DNA from: Burkholderiales bacterium
GTDB taxonomy: Bacteria > Pseudomonadota > Gammaproteobacteria > Burkholderiales > SG8-41
Assembly (NCBI GenBank): GCA_019744975.1
Contig: JAIETP010000032.1
Coordinates: forward strand, 1 to 56,668
Length of the DNA stretch: 56,668 nucleotides
Direction: 5' to 3'
Shown here: in pieces, positions 1 to 8,182 of the stretch
Layout of the letters: each line of letters begins with the position of its first letter
How positions within the stretch are numbered: the first letter of the stretch is position 1
Program-made: the position numbers and the translations under genes
The notes under the pieces: generated by a model
Database searches by the model: none
The model's input: only the letters and a program-made list of their open reading frames with translations
Told to the model about the DNA's origin: nothing

Positions 1-941
1 CGCGCCTCCATCTCGCCCGGATAAAACACCTCGTCAAAACCCTGCGCCAGCGGCACCGACTTGATCTCGGCGATGAACTGCTCCATGCGCGCATTGAATT
101 GCCCCAGCGGTTGCATCGCCTCGATGTTGATCGCCAGCATGAAATGCCCGCAGTTGCTTTTTTCCGCGGTTTTGTACGGGCTGTGCACCGCCGACAGGAA
201 ACCGCTGCCCGTCAGCACACCGGACATCATGTCGACCATCGCTGCAATGGCATAACCCTTGTGTTCTGCCATCGGCAGGATGATGCCGTCGATCGCCGCC
301 TGCGGATCGGTGGTCGGCGCGCCATCGGCATCAATCGCCCAGCCCAGCGGGATTTTCTGCCGCTTGTTGCGCGCGAGATAGATTTTGCCGCGTGCGACGC
401 CGGTGTTCGCCATGTCGACCACGAAGGGCGCATGTTTACCCGCCGGCGCCGCGATCGACCAGGGATTGGTGCCGACGATCTTTTTGCGCCCACCCCAGGG
501 CGCCATCGCCGGCCCGCCGTTGGAGGTCAGCATCATCACGCATCCTTGCCGTGCGCCCATCAGCGTGTAATACATGCAGGTGCCGAAATGGTTGGACATG
601 CGCACACCGACCGCACCGATGCCGTGTTTTTTGGCGCGTTTGATGGCTTCTTCAGCCGCGAGCTTCGCCAGCACATGGCCGACGCCGTCGTGACCGTCGA
701 TCACCGCCATCGCGCCACCGTCAATCACAAACTCCGGCTGCGTCACCGGGTTCATCACCTTGTTGCGCAGGCGGTCGAGGTACCAGTCGAGGCGCAGCAC
801 GCCGTGGGACTGGTGGCCCCACAGATCGGCCTGCACCAGCGTATCGGCAATCAGCCGCGCATCCGCTTCGGGCACACCCTGCCCCGCGTAAACGGCGGTG
901 CAGAATTCAATCAGTTTTGCGGAATCCAGCGATGCAGCCAT
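1..941 (-). CDS. Ldh2-family malate/lactate/ureidoglycolate-type dehydrogenase (3' end off window)
   Basis: This is an NAD(P)-dependent 2-hydroxyacid oxidoreductase of the Ldh2/MDH type, which differs from classical Rossmann LDH. The 313 readable codons begin MAASLDSAKLI, and the reading frame runs off the left edge without a stop, so the C-terminus is missing. Family signatures are visible: QSHG near residues 44-47 followed by Arg50, SNHFG near 116-120 carrying the family's catalytic His, and TSNGGPAMAP and GTNPW further on. It is the last visible gene of the minus-strand run, 45 bp downstream of the acetyltransferase gene. Substrate cannot be read from sequence. The glycolate and glyoxylate genes nearby make a small hydroxyacid plausible, but that is inference. 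Confidence 0.88.
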   Translation of the reverse strand, partial: MAASLDSAKLIEFCTAVYAGQGVPEADARLIADTLVQADLWGHQSHGVLRLDWYLDRLRNKVMNPVTQPEFVIDGGAMAVIDGHDGVGHVLAKLAAEEAIKRAKKHGIGAVGVRMSNHFGTCMYYTLMGARQGCVMMLTSNGGPAMAPWGGRKKIVGTNPWSIAAPAGKHAPFVVDMANTGVARGKIYLARNKRQKIPLGWAIDADGAPTTDPQAAIDGIILPMAEHKGYAIAAMVDMMSGVLTGSGFLSAVHSPYKTAEKSNCGHFMLAINIEAMQPLGQFNARMEQFIAEIKSVPLAQGFDEVFYPGEMEA

Positions 942-986
942 GGGACACCTTTCTGTTTTTCGGAATTGCAGCTTACAGCGCCCGCC

Positions 987-1451
987 TTACAACGGCAGCT
1001 CCAGACAAGTACTGCTGATGGGAGTGTTGTCGTAATACGGCGCACAACGCACAAAACCCAGATCGTAATAAAGCCGCATCGCCGCCACCATCTGCGGCAG
1101 CGTATCCAGCACCATGCTGGCGTACCCTGCCCTGCGCGCAAATGTGATGGCCCGCTCCGCCAGCACACGCCCGCCGCCGCTGCCACGGCAGAATTCGCGC
1201 AAATACAAACGTTTCATTTCGCAGCGCCCGGCATCCAGCGGCCGCACACCGACACAACCGGCGACAGTGCCGTCAACACGCGCCAGCAGCAGGGTGCCGG
1301 CCGGCGGCGCATAGGCGCCGGGGAGGCCTTCGAGTTCGGATTCAAAATCCTGGAAACACAGGCTGAAATTCAGCGATCCCGCGTATTCGAGGAACAGGTC
1401 GCGCACCGCGTCGAGATCGGGGCCGGGCGCCGTAACGGTGATGATATCCAT
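987..1451 (-). CDS. GNAT family N-acetyltransferase
   Basis: A 154-residue single-domain GNAT protein. The acetyl-CoA pyrophosphate-binding loop is visible as RGSGGGRVL around residues 89-97, preceded by the beta-strand MKRLYLREF and followed by the helix AERAITFARRAGY. The C-terminal YYDLGF segment is typical of the fold. I chose the ATG at 1451 because it lies 8 bp after the stop of the VWA gene and begins a clean GNAT domain; a longer reading would run antisense-like through the VWA gene. The acceptor substrate is unknown. The tight spacing suggests co-transcription with the VWA/MoxR genes. Confidence 0.88.
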   Translation of the reverse strand: MDIITVTAPGPDLDAVRDLFLEYAGSLNFSLCFQDFESELEGLPGAYAPPAGTLLLARVDGTVAGCVGVRPLDAGRCEMKRLYLREFCRGSGGGRVLAERAITFARRAGYASMVLDTLPQMVAAMRLYYDLGFVRCAPYYDNTPISSTCLELPL

Positions 1452-1459
1452 GCCGCCGC

Positions 1460-2641
1460 TTACTGCGCGCGGGTCAGCAGCCGCATGCCGCGATCGAGGC
1501 CGTCGATGGTCAGCGGAAACATGCGCCTGCCCATCAACTCGCGGGTGATGGCGATGGACTCGTGATAATTCCACACCGCCTCCGGCTGCGGATTGAGCCA
1601 GATCGCGCGTGAATACACGCTCAGCGCGCGCTGCAGCCACACCGCGCCGGACTCCTCGTTGCTGTGCTCGACACTGCCGCCGGGATAGGTGATCTCGTAC
1701 GGGCTCATCGTGGCGTCGCCGACGATGATCAGCTTGTAGTCGTGCGGATAGGTGTGCAGCACATCCCAGGTCGCCATGCGTTCGGTGGCGCGCCGGCGGT
1801 TGTCTTTCCACACCCGATCGTAGAGAAAATTGTGGAAATAGAAGTATTCGAGATGTTTGAACTCGGTGCGCGTCGCTGAAAACAGTTGCTCGCAGACACG
1901 GACGTGGTCGTCCATCGAGCCGCCGATGTCGAGAAACAGCAGCACCTTCACCGCGTTGTGCCGCTCCGGCACCATTTTGAGATCCAGCCAGCCGGCATTT
2001 TTGGCGGTGGAACGGATGGTGTCTTCCATGTCCAGCTCTTCCGGCGCCCCGGTGCGCGCGAATTTGCGCAGCTTGCGCAAGGCCACCTTGATGTTGCGCG
2101 TGCCCAGCTCCACCGTGTCATCCAGATTCTTGAATTCGCGCTGGTCCCAGACCTTCACCGCGCGGCGGTTGCGCGATTCATGCTGACCGATGCGGATGCC
2201 CTCGGGGTTGTAACCATAAGCGCCGAAAGGACTGGTGCCGCCGGTGCCGATCCACTTGTTGCCACCCTGGTGCCGCCCCTTCTGCTCTTCGAGGCGTTTT
2301 TTCAGGGTTTCCATCAGTTTTTCCCAGCCACCCAGCGACTGGATCAGTTTTTTCTCTTCATCACTCAGGTTTTTCTCGACCAGCTTGCGCAACCAGTCCT
2401 CGGGGATCACCGCCGCGGCGGCATCGATGCCGACCACGCCCTTGAAGTAGGCCGCGAACACCAGGTCGTAGCGGTCGAAGAATTTTTCATCCTTGACCAG
2501 GCAGGTGCGCGCCAGATGATAAAAATCCTCGACGCTGCCGAAGGCGACCTGCTTCTCCAGCGCCTCGATCAGGATCAGGAATTCCTTGATCGAAGCGGGC
2601 ACGCCGCCCTGGCGCAGTTTGAGGAAAAATTCGATCAGCAC
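1460..2641 (-). CDS. VWA domain-containing CoxE-like protein
   Basis: A 393-residue protein with a C-terminal von Willebrand A domain. The metal site (MIDAS) appears at residues 238-242 as DIGGS, where the usual DxSxS has Gly in place of the first Ser. A second acidic segment, VGDATMSP, follows. The N-terminal half is helical and charged (LRKLVEKNLSDEEKK), as in CoxE-like VWA proteins. Such proteins work with MoxR AAA+ ATPases as chaperone or metal-insertion pairs. The MoxR partner lies upstream on the same strand, separated only by the GxxExxY gene and its repeats. A maturation role for a metalloenzyme is likely, but no client enzyme is seen in the window. Confidence 0.9.
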   Translation of the reverse strand: MLIEFFLKLRQGGVPASIKEFLILIEALEKQVAFGSVEDFYHLARTCLVKDEKFFDRYDLVFAAYFKGVVGIDAAAAVIPEDWLRKLVEKNLSDEEKKLIQSLGGWEKLMETLKKRLEEQKGRHQGGNKWIGTGGTSPFGAYGYNPEGIRIGQHESRNRRAVKVWDQREFKNLDDTVELGTRNIKVALRKLRKFARTGAPEELDMEDTIRSTAKNAGWLDLKMVPERHNAVKVLLFLDIGGSMDDHVRVCEQLFSATRTEFKHLEYFYFHNFLYDRVWKDNRRRATERMATWDVLHTYPHDYKLIIVGDATMSPYEITYPGGSVEHSNEESGAVWLQRALSVYSRAIWLNPQPEAVWNYHESIAITRELMGRRMFPLTIDGLDRGMRLLTRAQ

Positions 2642-2654
2642 GGAAAAACCTTTT

Positions 2655-2780
2655 CACCGCCAAGACGCCAAGAGCGCCAAGAAATACAAGAACAAAACAA
2701 TAATTTCATATTCAGGTCAGCACTATGCGTTGAAATTGAACATCATATTTACCGCCAAGACGCCAAGGCCGCCAAGAAAA
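2655..2780. repeat. Tandem CGCCAAG repeat array, two direct copies (family A)
   Basis: Two copies of a roughly 28-bp array, at about 2655-2683 and 2750-2779, each hold three CGCCAAG heptamers spaced 8 then 9 bp apart. About 65 bp of AT-rich sequence separates them. They lie between the GxxExxY gene stop and the VWA gene start. An inverted copy lies on the other side of the GxxExxY gene at 3201-3262. Confidence 0.9.
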
Positions 2781-2790
2781 GCAAAACATT

Positions 2791-3189
2791 TCAAACACCG
2801 CCTTGTGTCAGGACGATGCGCTGAATACCGTCTCTTAACAGTCGCTCGTTGAAGTTGATCAGCAGGGCCAGCGTGGAGCCGCGGGCCTTGAGATAGGAAA
2901 TTACCTGCGCCTTGTGTACGGGCAGCAGCTTTTCCACGGCTTTCAACTCAACAATCAAAACACCCCTAACCAGAAAATCAACCCGCCCCTCCCCAACAGA
3001 GTGCCCTTTATAAGACACCGAAACCGCCTTCTGGCGCTCAAATTCAACATTGCGCAAGCGCAACTCCACAGCAAGGGCTTCTTCATAAACCGACTCGACA
3101 TACCCGGGCCCCAGCTCGCGATGCACCTCCATCGCAGCATCAACCACTACTCGCGCCAAATCATCGAGAAACTTGTCGGGTTCACGCAT
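2791..3189 (-). CDS. GxxExxY family protein (PD-(D/E)XK nuclease-like)
   Basis: A 132-residue protein with the defining GPGYVESVYEEAL segment (residues about 27-39, the GxxExxY motif). The later VDFLV and VELKAVE blocks supply the Asp and Glu-x-Lys expected of a PD-(D/E)XK nuclease fold. It ends in the family-typical LLINFNERLLRDGIQRIV. The biological function of this family is not established. It sits in the same orientation between the MoxR and VWA genes, which normally adjoin each other. CGCCAAG tandem arrays bracket it on both sides in inverted orientation, which suggests insertion as a unit. Confidence 0.88.
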   Translation of the reverse strand: MREPDKFLDDLARVVVDAAMEVHRELGPGYVESVYEEALAVELRLRNVEFERQKAVSVSYKGHSVGEGRVDFLVRGVLIVELKAVEKLLPVHKAQVISYLKARGSTLALLINFNERLLRDGIQRIVLTQGGV

Positions 3190-3200
3190 TTGATCTGCTC

Positions 3201-3262
3201 TTCTTGGCGGTCTTGGCGTCTTGGCGGTAAACGTTTTTGATTTTCGCGTCTTGGCGGTAAAA
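3201..3262. repeat. Tandem CTTGGCG repeat array (family A, inverted relative to 2655-2780)
   Basis: The reverse complement of the CGCCAAG array occurs at 3203-3229, with three heptamers at the same 8/9-bp spacing. A shorter two-unit copy follows at 3246-3262. The block lies just upstream of the GxxExxY start codon and downstream of the MoxR gene. Together with 2655-2780 it can form a large inverted repeat around the GxxExxY gene. Confidence 0.88.
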
Positions 3263-3276
3263 GCCTTTGACCTTCT

Positions 3277-4122
3277 TCAGGTTTTCCGCCGCGACATGAA
3301 GACCAGCCGCTCAAACAGATGCACATCCTGTTCATTCTTGATCAGCGCCCCATGCAGCGGCGGCACGATCTTGTGCGTGTCCTGGCTGTGCAGCGCTTCC
3401 GCCGGGATGTCCTCGGCCATCAGCAGTTTCAGCCAGTCGAGCAGTTCGGAGGTGGTCGGTTTTTTCTTCAGGCCCGGCACTTCGCGGATTTCAAAAAAAG
3501 CGTTGAGCGCTTGTGAAAGCAGTTTTTTCTTGATGCCGGGAAAATGCACGTCGACGATTTTCGCCATGGTTTCCGGGTCGGGGAAACGGATGTAGTGGAA
3601 AAAGCAGCGGCGCAGGAAGGCGTCGGGCAGTTCCTTTTCGTTGTTGCTGGTAATGATCACCAGCGGCCGTTGTTTCGCCCTGACCAGTTGCTGGGTCTCG
3701 TAGACATAAAACTCCATACGATCCAGTTCGCGCAGCAGGTCATTGGGGAATTCGATGTCGGCCTTGTCCACCTCATCGATCAGCAGCACCGCCTGCTGCT
3801 CCGACTCGAAGGCTTTCCACAACATGCCCTGCACGATGTAGTTGCCGATGTCCTTGACCCGCGGGTCGCCCAGTTGCGAATCGCGCAGCCGCGACACCGC
3901 ATCGTATTCATAGAGGCCATGCTGGGCCTTGGTCGTCGATTTGACGTGCCACTCGAACAGCGGGCGTTTCAGCGCCTTGGCCACTTCCAATGCCAGCATG
4001 GTTTTGCCGGTGCCCGGCTCGCCTTTGATCAGCAGCGGACGCTCCAGCGTCAGCGCGGCATTGACCGCCATCATCAAGTCATCGGTGGCGACGTAGTTTT
4101 CGGTGCCGGTAAAACGTGACAT
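3277..4122 (-). CDS. MoxR family AAA+ ATPase (CoxD-like)
   Basis: A 281-residue AAA+ ATPase. Walker A is GEPGTGKT at residues 34-41 and Walker B is LLIDEVDK at about 113-120. A sensor-1-type segment, IITSNNEKELPDAFLRRC, contains the arginine-finger region. MoxR proteins use ATP to remodel or activate partner enzymes, usually together with a VWA protein such as the one encoded at 1460-2641. It starts 53 bp after the C13 peptidase gene on the same strand, so the whole 6.2-0 kb run may be one transcript. Confidence 0.93.
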   Translation of the reverse strand: MSRFTGTENYVATDDLMMAVNAALTLERPLLIKGEPGTGKTMLALEVAKALKRPLFEWHVKSTTKAQHGLYEYDAVSRLRDSQLGDPRVKDIGNYIVQGMLWKAFESEQQAVLLIDEVDKADIEFPNDLLRELDRMEFYVYETQQLVRAKQRPLVIITSNNEKELPDAFLRRCFFHYIRFPDPETMAKIVDVHFPGIKKKLLSQALNAFFEIREVPGLKKKPTTSELLDWLKLLMAEDIPAEALHSQDTHKIVPPLHGALIKNEQDVHLFERLVFMSRRKT

Positions 4123-4175
4123 TATTTTTCCTTTAAAATCAAATACTTATGATACAACCAACGCCGCTATTGCAA

Positions 4176-5615
4176 CTATTTCTGCTTCGCCAGACGACTC
4201 TCGATCTCTGCCAGCTTGCCGCGAATTTCCGCGCCGGCAAAAAACTGCGGCTCGGAAGGTTCATAACCCTGGGCGCGTTCGCGTTCGGCGATCGACTTGC
4301 GGGCATGGCCAAACGCCGTTTCAAACGACCAGGTCTTGCGCAGCTCTTCGTTGAACAAGGCCTGCGCGAGCCAGGTCGCGTCCGATGCGCTGCCGCAGCC
4401 GAAGGACTGGCGCTTCGCGCTGGAGGCAGTGATGATCATGGTATGTTCGTCCTGCAGCGGCGTGACGAATCCGCCCGAGTAACAGGCCGACACCACGATC
4501 ACGCGCCACTTGATCCCCGATGCATCCAGCGCTTTTTTCAGCGCGGGCGGATCGATCTGCGCCAGCCGCAAGGGCCAGAAATCCACCGACAGCCGGTGCG
4601 ACTCCGAACCATGCGAAGACAGATACAGTACCAGCAGGTCTTCGTCGCGGTTCATCTGACCGCCGATCCGTTTCAGCGCCGCGGTGATGCTGGTCAGGCT
4701 GGCGACGGGATGGGTATCCAGCGTTTGCGGATTATTCAGCAGCACGACAGAGCGCCCCGCCGCATCAAAGCGTTTGCGGAACAACTCGGCGATCTGCTGC
4801 ACCTCTTTCATGAATACATCCTCGCGGGCGTAGAGGCCTGCCGCGAGCAGATAAATATCCGCGATGCCGGGGCGCCCGTCCTGCACGGAGGCCAGGGTTT
4901 TGCGCAGCATGTCCTGCTGCGCGTAAAACCCGCGCTCCTCGACCGGCGCCCACACCACCTTGTCGCCGGCCGATTCATCGTACTTCGGCATCCACAGATA
5001 ATTTTGCGGATACCAGGCCATCGGCGACACCAGCAGCACCAGCCCCGCCAGCAGGCTTGCCAGGTTGCGCGCCGGGCCGGCATCGGCAAGGCGTCTGACG
5101 GCGGCGGCAATGATCAGCGACCACCACAACACGGCCCCGTAATACAAATACGGCCACCAGTTCCCGCCGACCATCCGGCGCGGCAGATGCGGCATCAGCA
5201 AGGCCAGCGCACCGAGGATCAGCGACAGCACCAGGCCGGCGGCAACCACCGGCAACGCTACCGTGAGTATCGATTTTTTCCCGCCACCCATCCGCAGCGC
5301 CAGCAGGCCGAACAGCAGGGTTGTCGGCACAAACAGCAGGGCGCGGGGAAATTCCAGAACATTCAACTGCCCCTTGAAACCGACGCTGGCCAGGCCCAGC
5401 AGGAACAGCAACAACACATTCAGCGCCGCGATCACGGCAAAAACATCGGCGGAAGGCTGAAACGATGCCGGGCCGACCGGACGCAGGAACGCGAGCCGCG
5501 CGCCGGCACGCAAGTTGTGCAGCACTGACGGCCACAGACCGACCGGCGCGCGCAGATCCGCCGGCGACAAACCATCCGCCGTCACTGCACCGCCAGTTGC
5601 CTGATCATCACTCAT
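4176..5615 (-). CDS. Membrane-anchored C13 family (legumain/caspase-like) peptidase
   Basis: A 479-residue protein with two parts. The N-terminal half has about five hydrophobic segments (residues about 57-78, 92-108, 115-141, 155-175 and 185-200). The C-terminal half is a clan CD cysteine-peptidase domain. The catalytic dyad is visible as LSSHGSE with His335 and VVSACYSGGF with Cys378, both after hydrophobic beta-strands as the C13 fold requires. Bacterial members are little studied and the target is unknown. The domain's side of the membrane cannot be settled from sequence alone. It follows the nucleotidyltransferase gene by 13 bp and precedes the MoxR gene. Confidence 0.85.
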   Translation of the reverse strand: MSDDQATGGAVTADGLSPADLRAPVGLWPSVLHNLRAGARLAFLRPVGPASFQPSADVFAVIAALNVLLLFLLGLASVGFKGQLNVLEFPRALLFVPTTLLFGLLALRMGGGKKSILTVALPVVAAGLVLSLILGALALLMPHLPRRMVGGNWWPYLYYGAVLWWSLIIAAAVRRLADAGPARNLASLLAGLVLLVSPMAWYPQNYLWMPKYDESAGDKVVWAPVEERGFYAQQDMLRKTLASVQDGRPGIADIYLLAAGLYAREDVFMKEVQQIAELFRKRFDAAGRSVVLLNNPQTLDTHPVASLTSITAALKRIGGQMNRDEDLLVLYLSSHGSESHRLSVDFWPLRLAQIDPPALKKALDASGIKWRVIVVSACYSGGFVTPLQDEHTMIITASSAKRQSFGCGSASDATWLAQALFNEELRKTWSFETAFGHARKSIAERERAQGYEPSEPQFFAGAEIRGKLAEIESRLAKQK

Positions 5616-5628
5616 GAAGTGTCAACCT

Positions 5629-6216
5629 TCAGGCGCAACGCGCCAGATCGCCGCGCCGGTCGATGTCGAGCAGCACGCCGGGATCATCGACATCGATCAC
5701 CCGCACCAGCGCCTGATTGCGCTGCACGACGGCGCGCGCACCACTATCACCGCCCAATACCTGCAGCTCGTGCAAAAACCGTTCGCTGAACGCCACCGGA
5801 TGGCCGCGGTCGCCCTGGTAGGCCGGTGCAACAATGGCGGCACCGTCCGCCAGCGCCTGCATCACGCGTTTAATCGTATCCGGGCGAATGCGCGGCATGT
5901 CGGCCAGCGCCACGATCCAGCCGCCGGCATCGCGGGTGACACTGACGCCATGGGCCAGACTGACGCCCATGCCCAGCGCCGCATCGCTGCACACCGTCAC
6001 CGCGCAACCTTCCTGTTCGAGCAATTCCGCCAGCGGAAAATCACCGGGCCGCACCACGGCTGTCACGTTGAGTCCCGCCGCGATCAGATTGCGCGCGGCA
6101 TGCGCGGCGATCGCCGCGCCGTCCTCCAGCGGATGCAGCAGTTTGGCGCCGCCAAAACGTGAACCGGCGCCGGCGGCCAGCAGGATCGCCACGGGTGATT
6201 TTTCAGGGACTGTCAT
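5629..6216 (-). CDS. MocA/MobA-like nucleotidyltransferase
   Basis: A 195-residue NTP transferase. The nucleotide-binding signature LLAAGAGSRFGGAKLL opens the protein (residues about 11-26), and the metal-binding LADMP block and GDRGHPVAF follow, as in molybdenum cofactor cytidylyltransferases (MocA) and related MobA-like enzymes. MocA transfers CMP to molybdopterin for xanthine-dehydrogenase-family enzymes. I chose the ATG at 6216 (MTVPEKSP); in-frame ATGs at 6222 and 6243 are possible and none has a strong ribosome site. Its place with MoxR and VWA genes recalls cox-type maturation clusters. Confidence 0.8.
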   Translation of the reverse strand: MTVPEKSPVAILLAAGAGSRFGGAKLLHPLEDGAAIAAHAARNLIAAGLNVTAVVRPGDFPLAELLEQEGCAVTVCSDAALGMGVSLAHGVSVTRDAGGWIVALADMPRIRPDTIKRVMQALADGAAIVAPAYQGDRGHPVAFSERFLHELQVLGGDSGARAVVQRNQALVRVIDVDDPGVLLDIDRRGDLARCA

Positions 6217-6231
6217 GGCCATGATTATAAT
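6202..6231 (+). promoter_or_regulatory. Possible promoter for the hydroxypyruvate isomerase gene
   Basis: A perfect TATAAT hexamer lies at 6226-6231, 35 bp before the isomerase start codon and inside the divergent gap. The best -35 candidate, TTCAGG at 6202-6207 with an 18-bp spacer, matches the consensus at only three positions. The call rests mainly on the -10 element. Confidence 0.35.
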
Positions 6232-6266
6232 GGGCCACCCCACAATTTCCCCAGCAGGTCCACACC

Positions 6267-7052
<786 letters not shown>

Positions 7053-7157
7053 CGGCACCCGGAGCAGCCCACACAATGCCCCGGCAACAGACCGATAAAA
7101 ACATAGATCAAACATGGATCAACGGCCTGTCCCGCATTACAACCTGAAGGAGGAGTC

Positions 7158-8114
7158 ATGAAAGCATCACGCATCGCATCCACGCTCGCCATTGCCGTGG
7201 CCGCAGCATTTCCCGCCGCTTTTTCCACCACAGTCAGTGCGCAGCAGATGACCCTGATGACCGGCCCGCAGGGCGGCGTCTGGGTACCGCTGGGCGGCCA
7301 GCTGAAAAGCATGTGGGAAAAAGCCATTCCCGGCCTGAATATCACCGCCACTCCGGGCGCCGGCATCGCCAACGTGCGTGGCGTCGATGAAGGCAAGGCG
7401 CAGATCGGCTTCGGCAACTCGAGCACCACCGTGGACGGCATCGCCGGCAACGCACCGTATCCGAAAAAAACCACCAAAGTCTGCCAGATGGCCAACCTGT
7501 ATCCGCAGTATTTCCAGGTCGTCGCGCTGGCCGACGCCAAGGTCAACACCTTCGCCGACATGAAAGGCAAATCGGTGGTCACCCAGCCCAAGGGCAATAC
7601 CGGTGAACTGCTGACCAACCTGACGCTGGGGCTGAACGGCCTCAACTACCAGTCATTGTCGAAAATCAATTTCCAGTCCTACACCGATGCGGTGTCGATG
7701 ATGAAAGACGGCCACGCCCAGGTGTTCACGCTGGGCACCACCATCCCCGCCTCGTCGGTGATGGACCTCGCCAGCGCGCGCGACATCAACCTCGTGCCGG
7801 TCGATGACAAGACCATGGCCGCATTGCGCAAGCAGAACTCCGGCTACCAGAAACTGATCGTCAAGGCCGGCACCTATCCCAAACAAACCCAGGACGTGCC
7901 GCAGATCGGTTACTCCGCGCACCTCGTCGTCTCCTGCGACCTGCCGGAACAGACCGTCTACACCATGACCAAGACCGTCGCCGCCAACATCAGCGACATG
8001 GCCTCGGTCAACAAGGCCATGGCCGGCCTGACACCGAAGGAAATGGCCGCCGACATCGGCGTACCCTTCCATCCGGGCGCGGCCAAGTTCTACAAAGAAG
8101 CTGGAGCCATGTAA
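7158..8114 (+). CDS. TAXI family TRAP transporter solute-binding protein
   Basis: A 318-residue periplasmic binding protein. A signal peptide (MKASRIASTLAIAVAAAFP, cleavage near TVSAQQ) is followed by the family-typical MTGPQGGVWVPLGGQL. Later blocks include GAGIANVRGVDEGKAQIGF and QPKGNTGELL. A strong ribosome site, GGAGG, precedes the ATG. TAXI proteins deliver ligand to a fused TRAP permease, and exactly such a permease is encoded 69 bp downstream. The ligand is unknown; flanking hyi and glxR suggest a C3/C4 organic acid. A perfect hairpin separates this gene from the permease and may set the expression ratio. Confidence 0.9.
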   Translation: MKASRIASTLAIAVAAAFPAAFSTTVSAQQMTLMTGPQGGVWVPLGGQLKSMWEKAIPGLNITATPGAGIANVRGVDEGKAQIGFGNSSTTVDGIAGNAPYPKKTTKVCQMANLYPQYFQVVALADAKVNTFADMKGKSVVTQPKGNTGELLTNLTLGLNGLNYQSLSKINFQSYTDAVSMMKDGHAQVFTLGTTIPASSVMDLASARDINLVPVDDKTMAALRKQNSGYQKLIVKAGTYPKQTQDVPQIGYSAHLVVSCDLPEQTVYTMTKTVAANISDMASVNKAMAGLTPKEMAADIGVPFHPGAAKFYKEAGAM

Positions 8115-8135
8115 GCATCCGCAGTACGCAGGAAA

Positions 8136-8160
8136 AACGGGGCGGCCCTGCCGCCCCGTT
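8136..8160. terminator. Perfect 10-bp stem hairpin between TRAP binding protein and permease genes
   Basis: AACGGGGCGG at 8136-8145 pairs fully with CCGCCCCGTT at 8151-8160 across a 5-nt loop. No T-run follows, so it is more likely a partial terminator or 3'-end stabiliser than a full intrinsic terminator. Such a hairpin could let the binding protein outnumber the permease. Confidence 0.6.
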
Positions 8161-8182
8161 CCACATCCGCACCGGGGAAACC

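Noticed and set aside
99-1565. Long plus-strand open frame opposite the Ldh2, GNAT and VWA genes
   Set aside because: The minus strand has clear family motifs over the same span. The plus-strand frame is Arg/His-rich low-complexity, typical of an antisense shadow in high-GC DNA.
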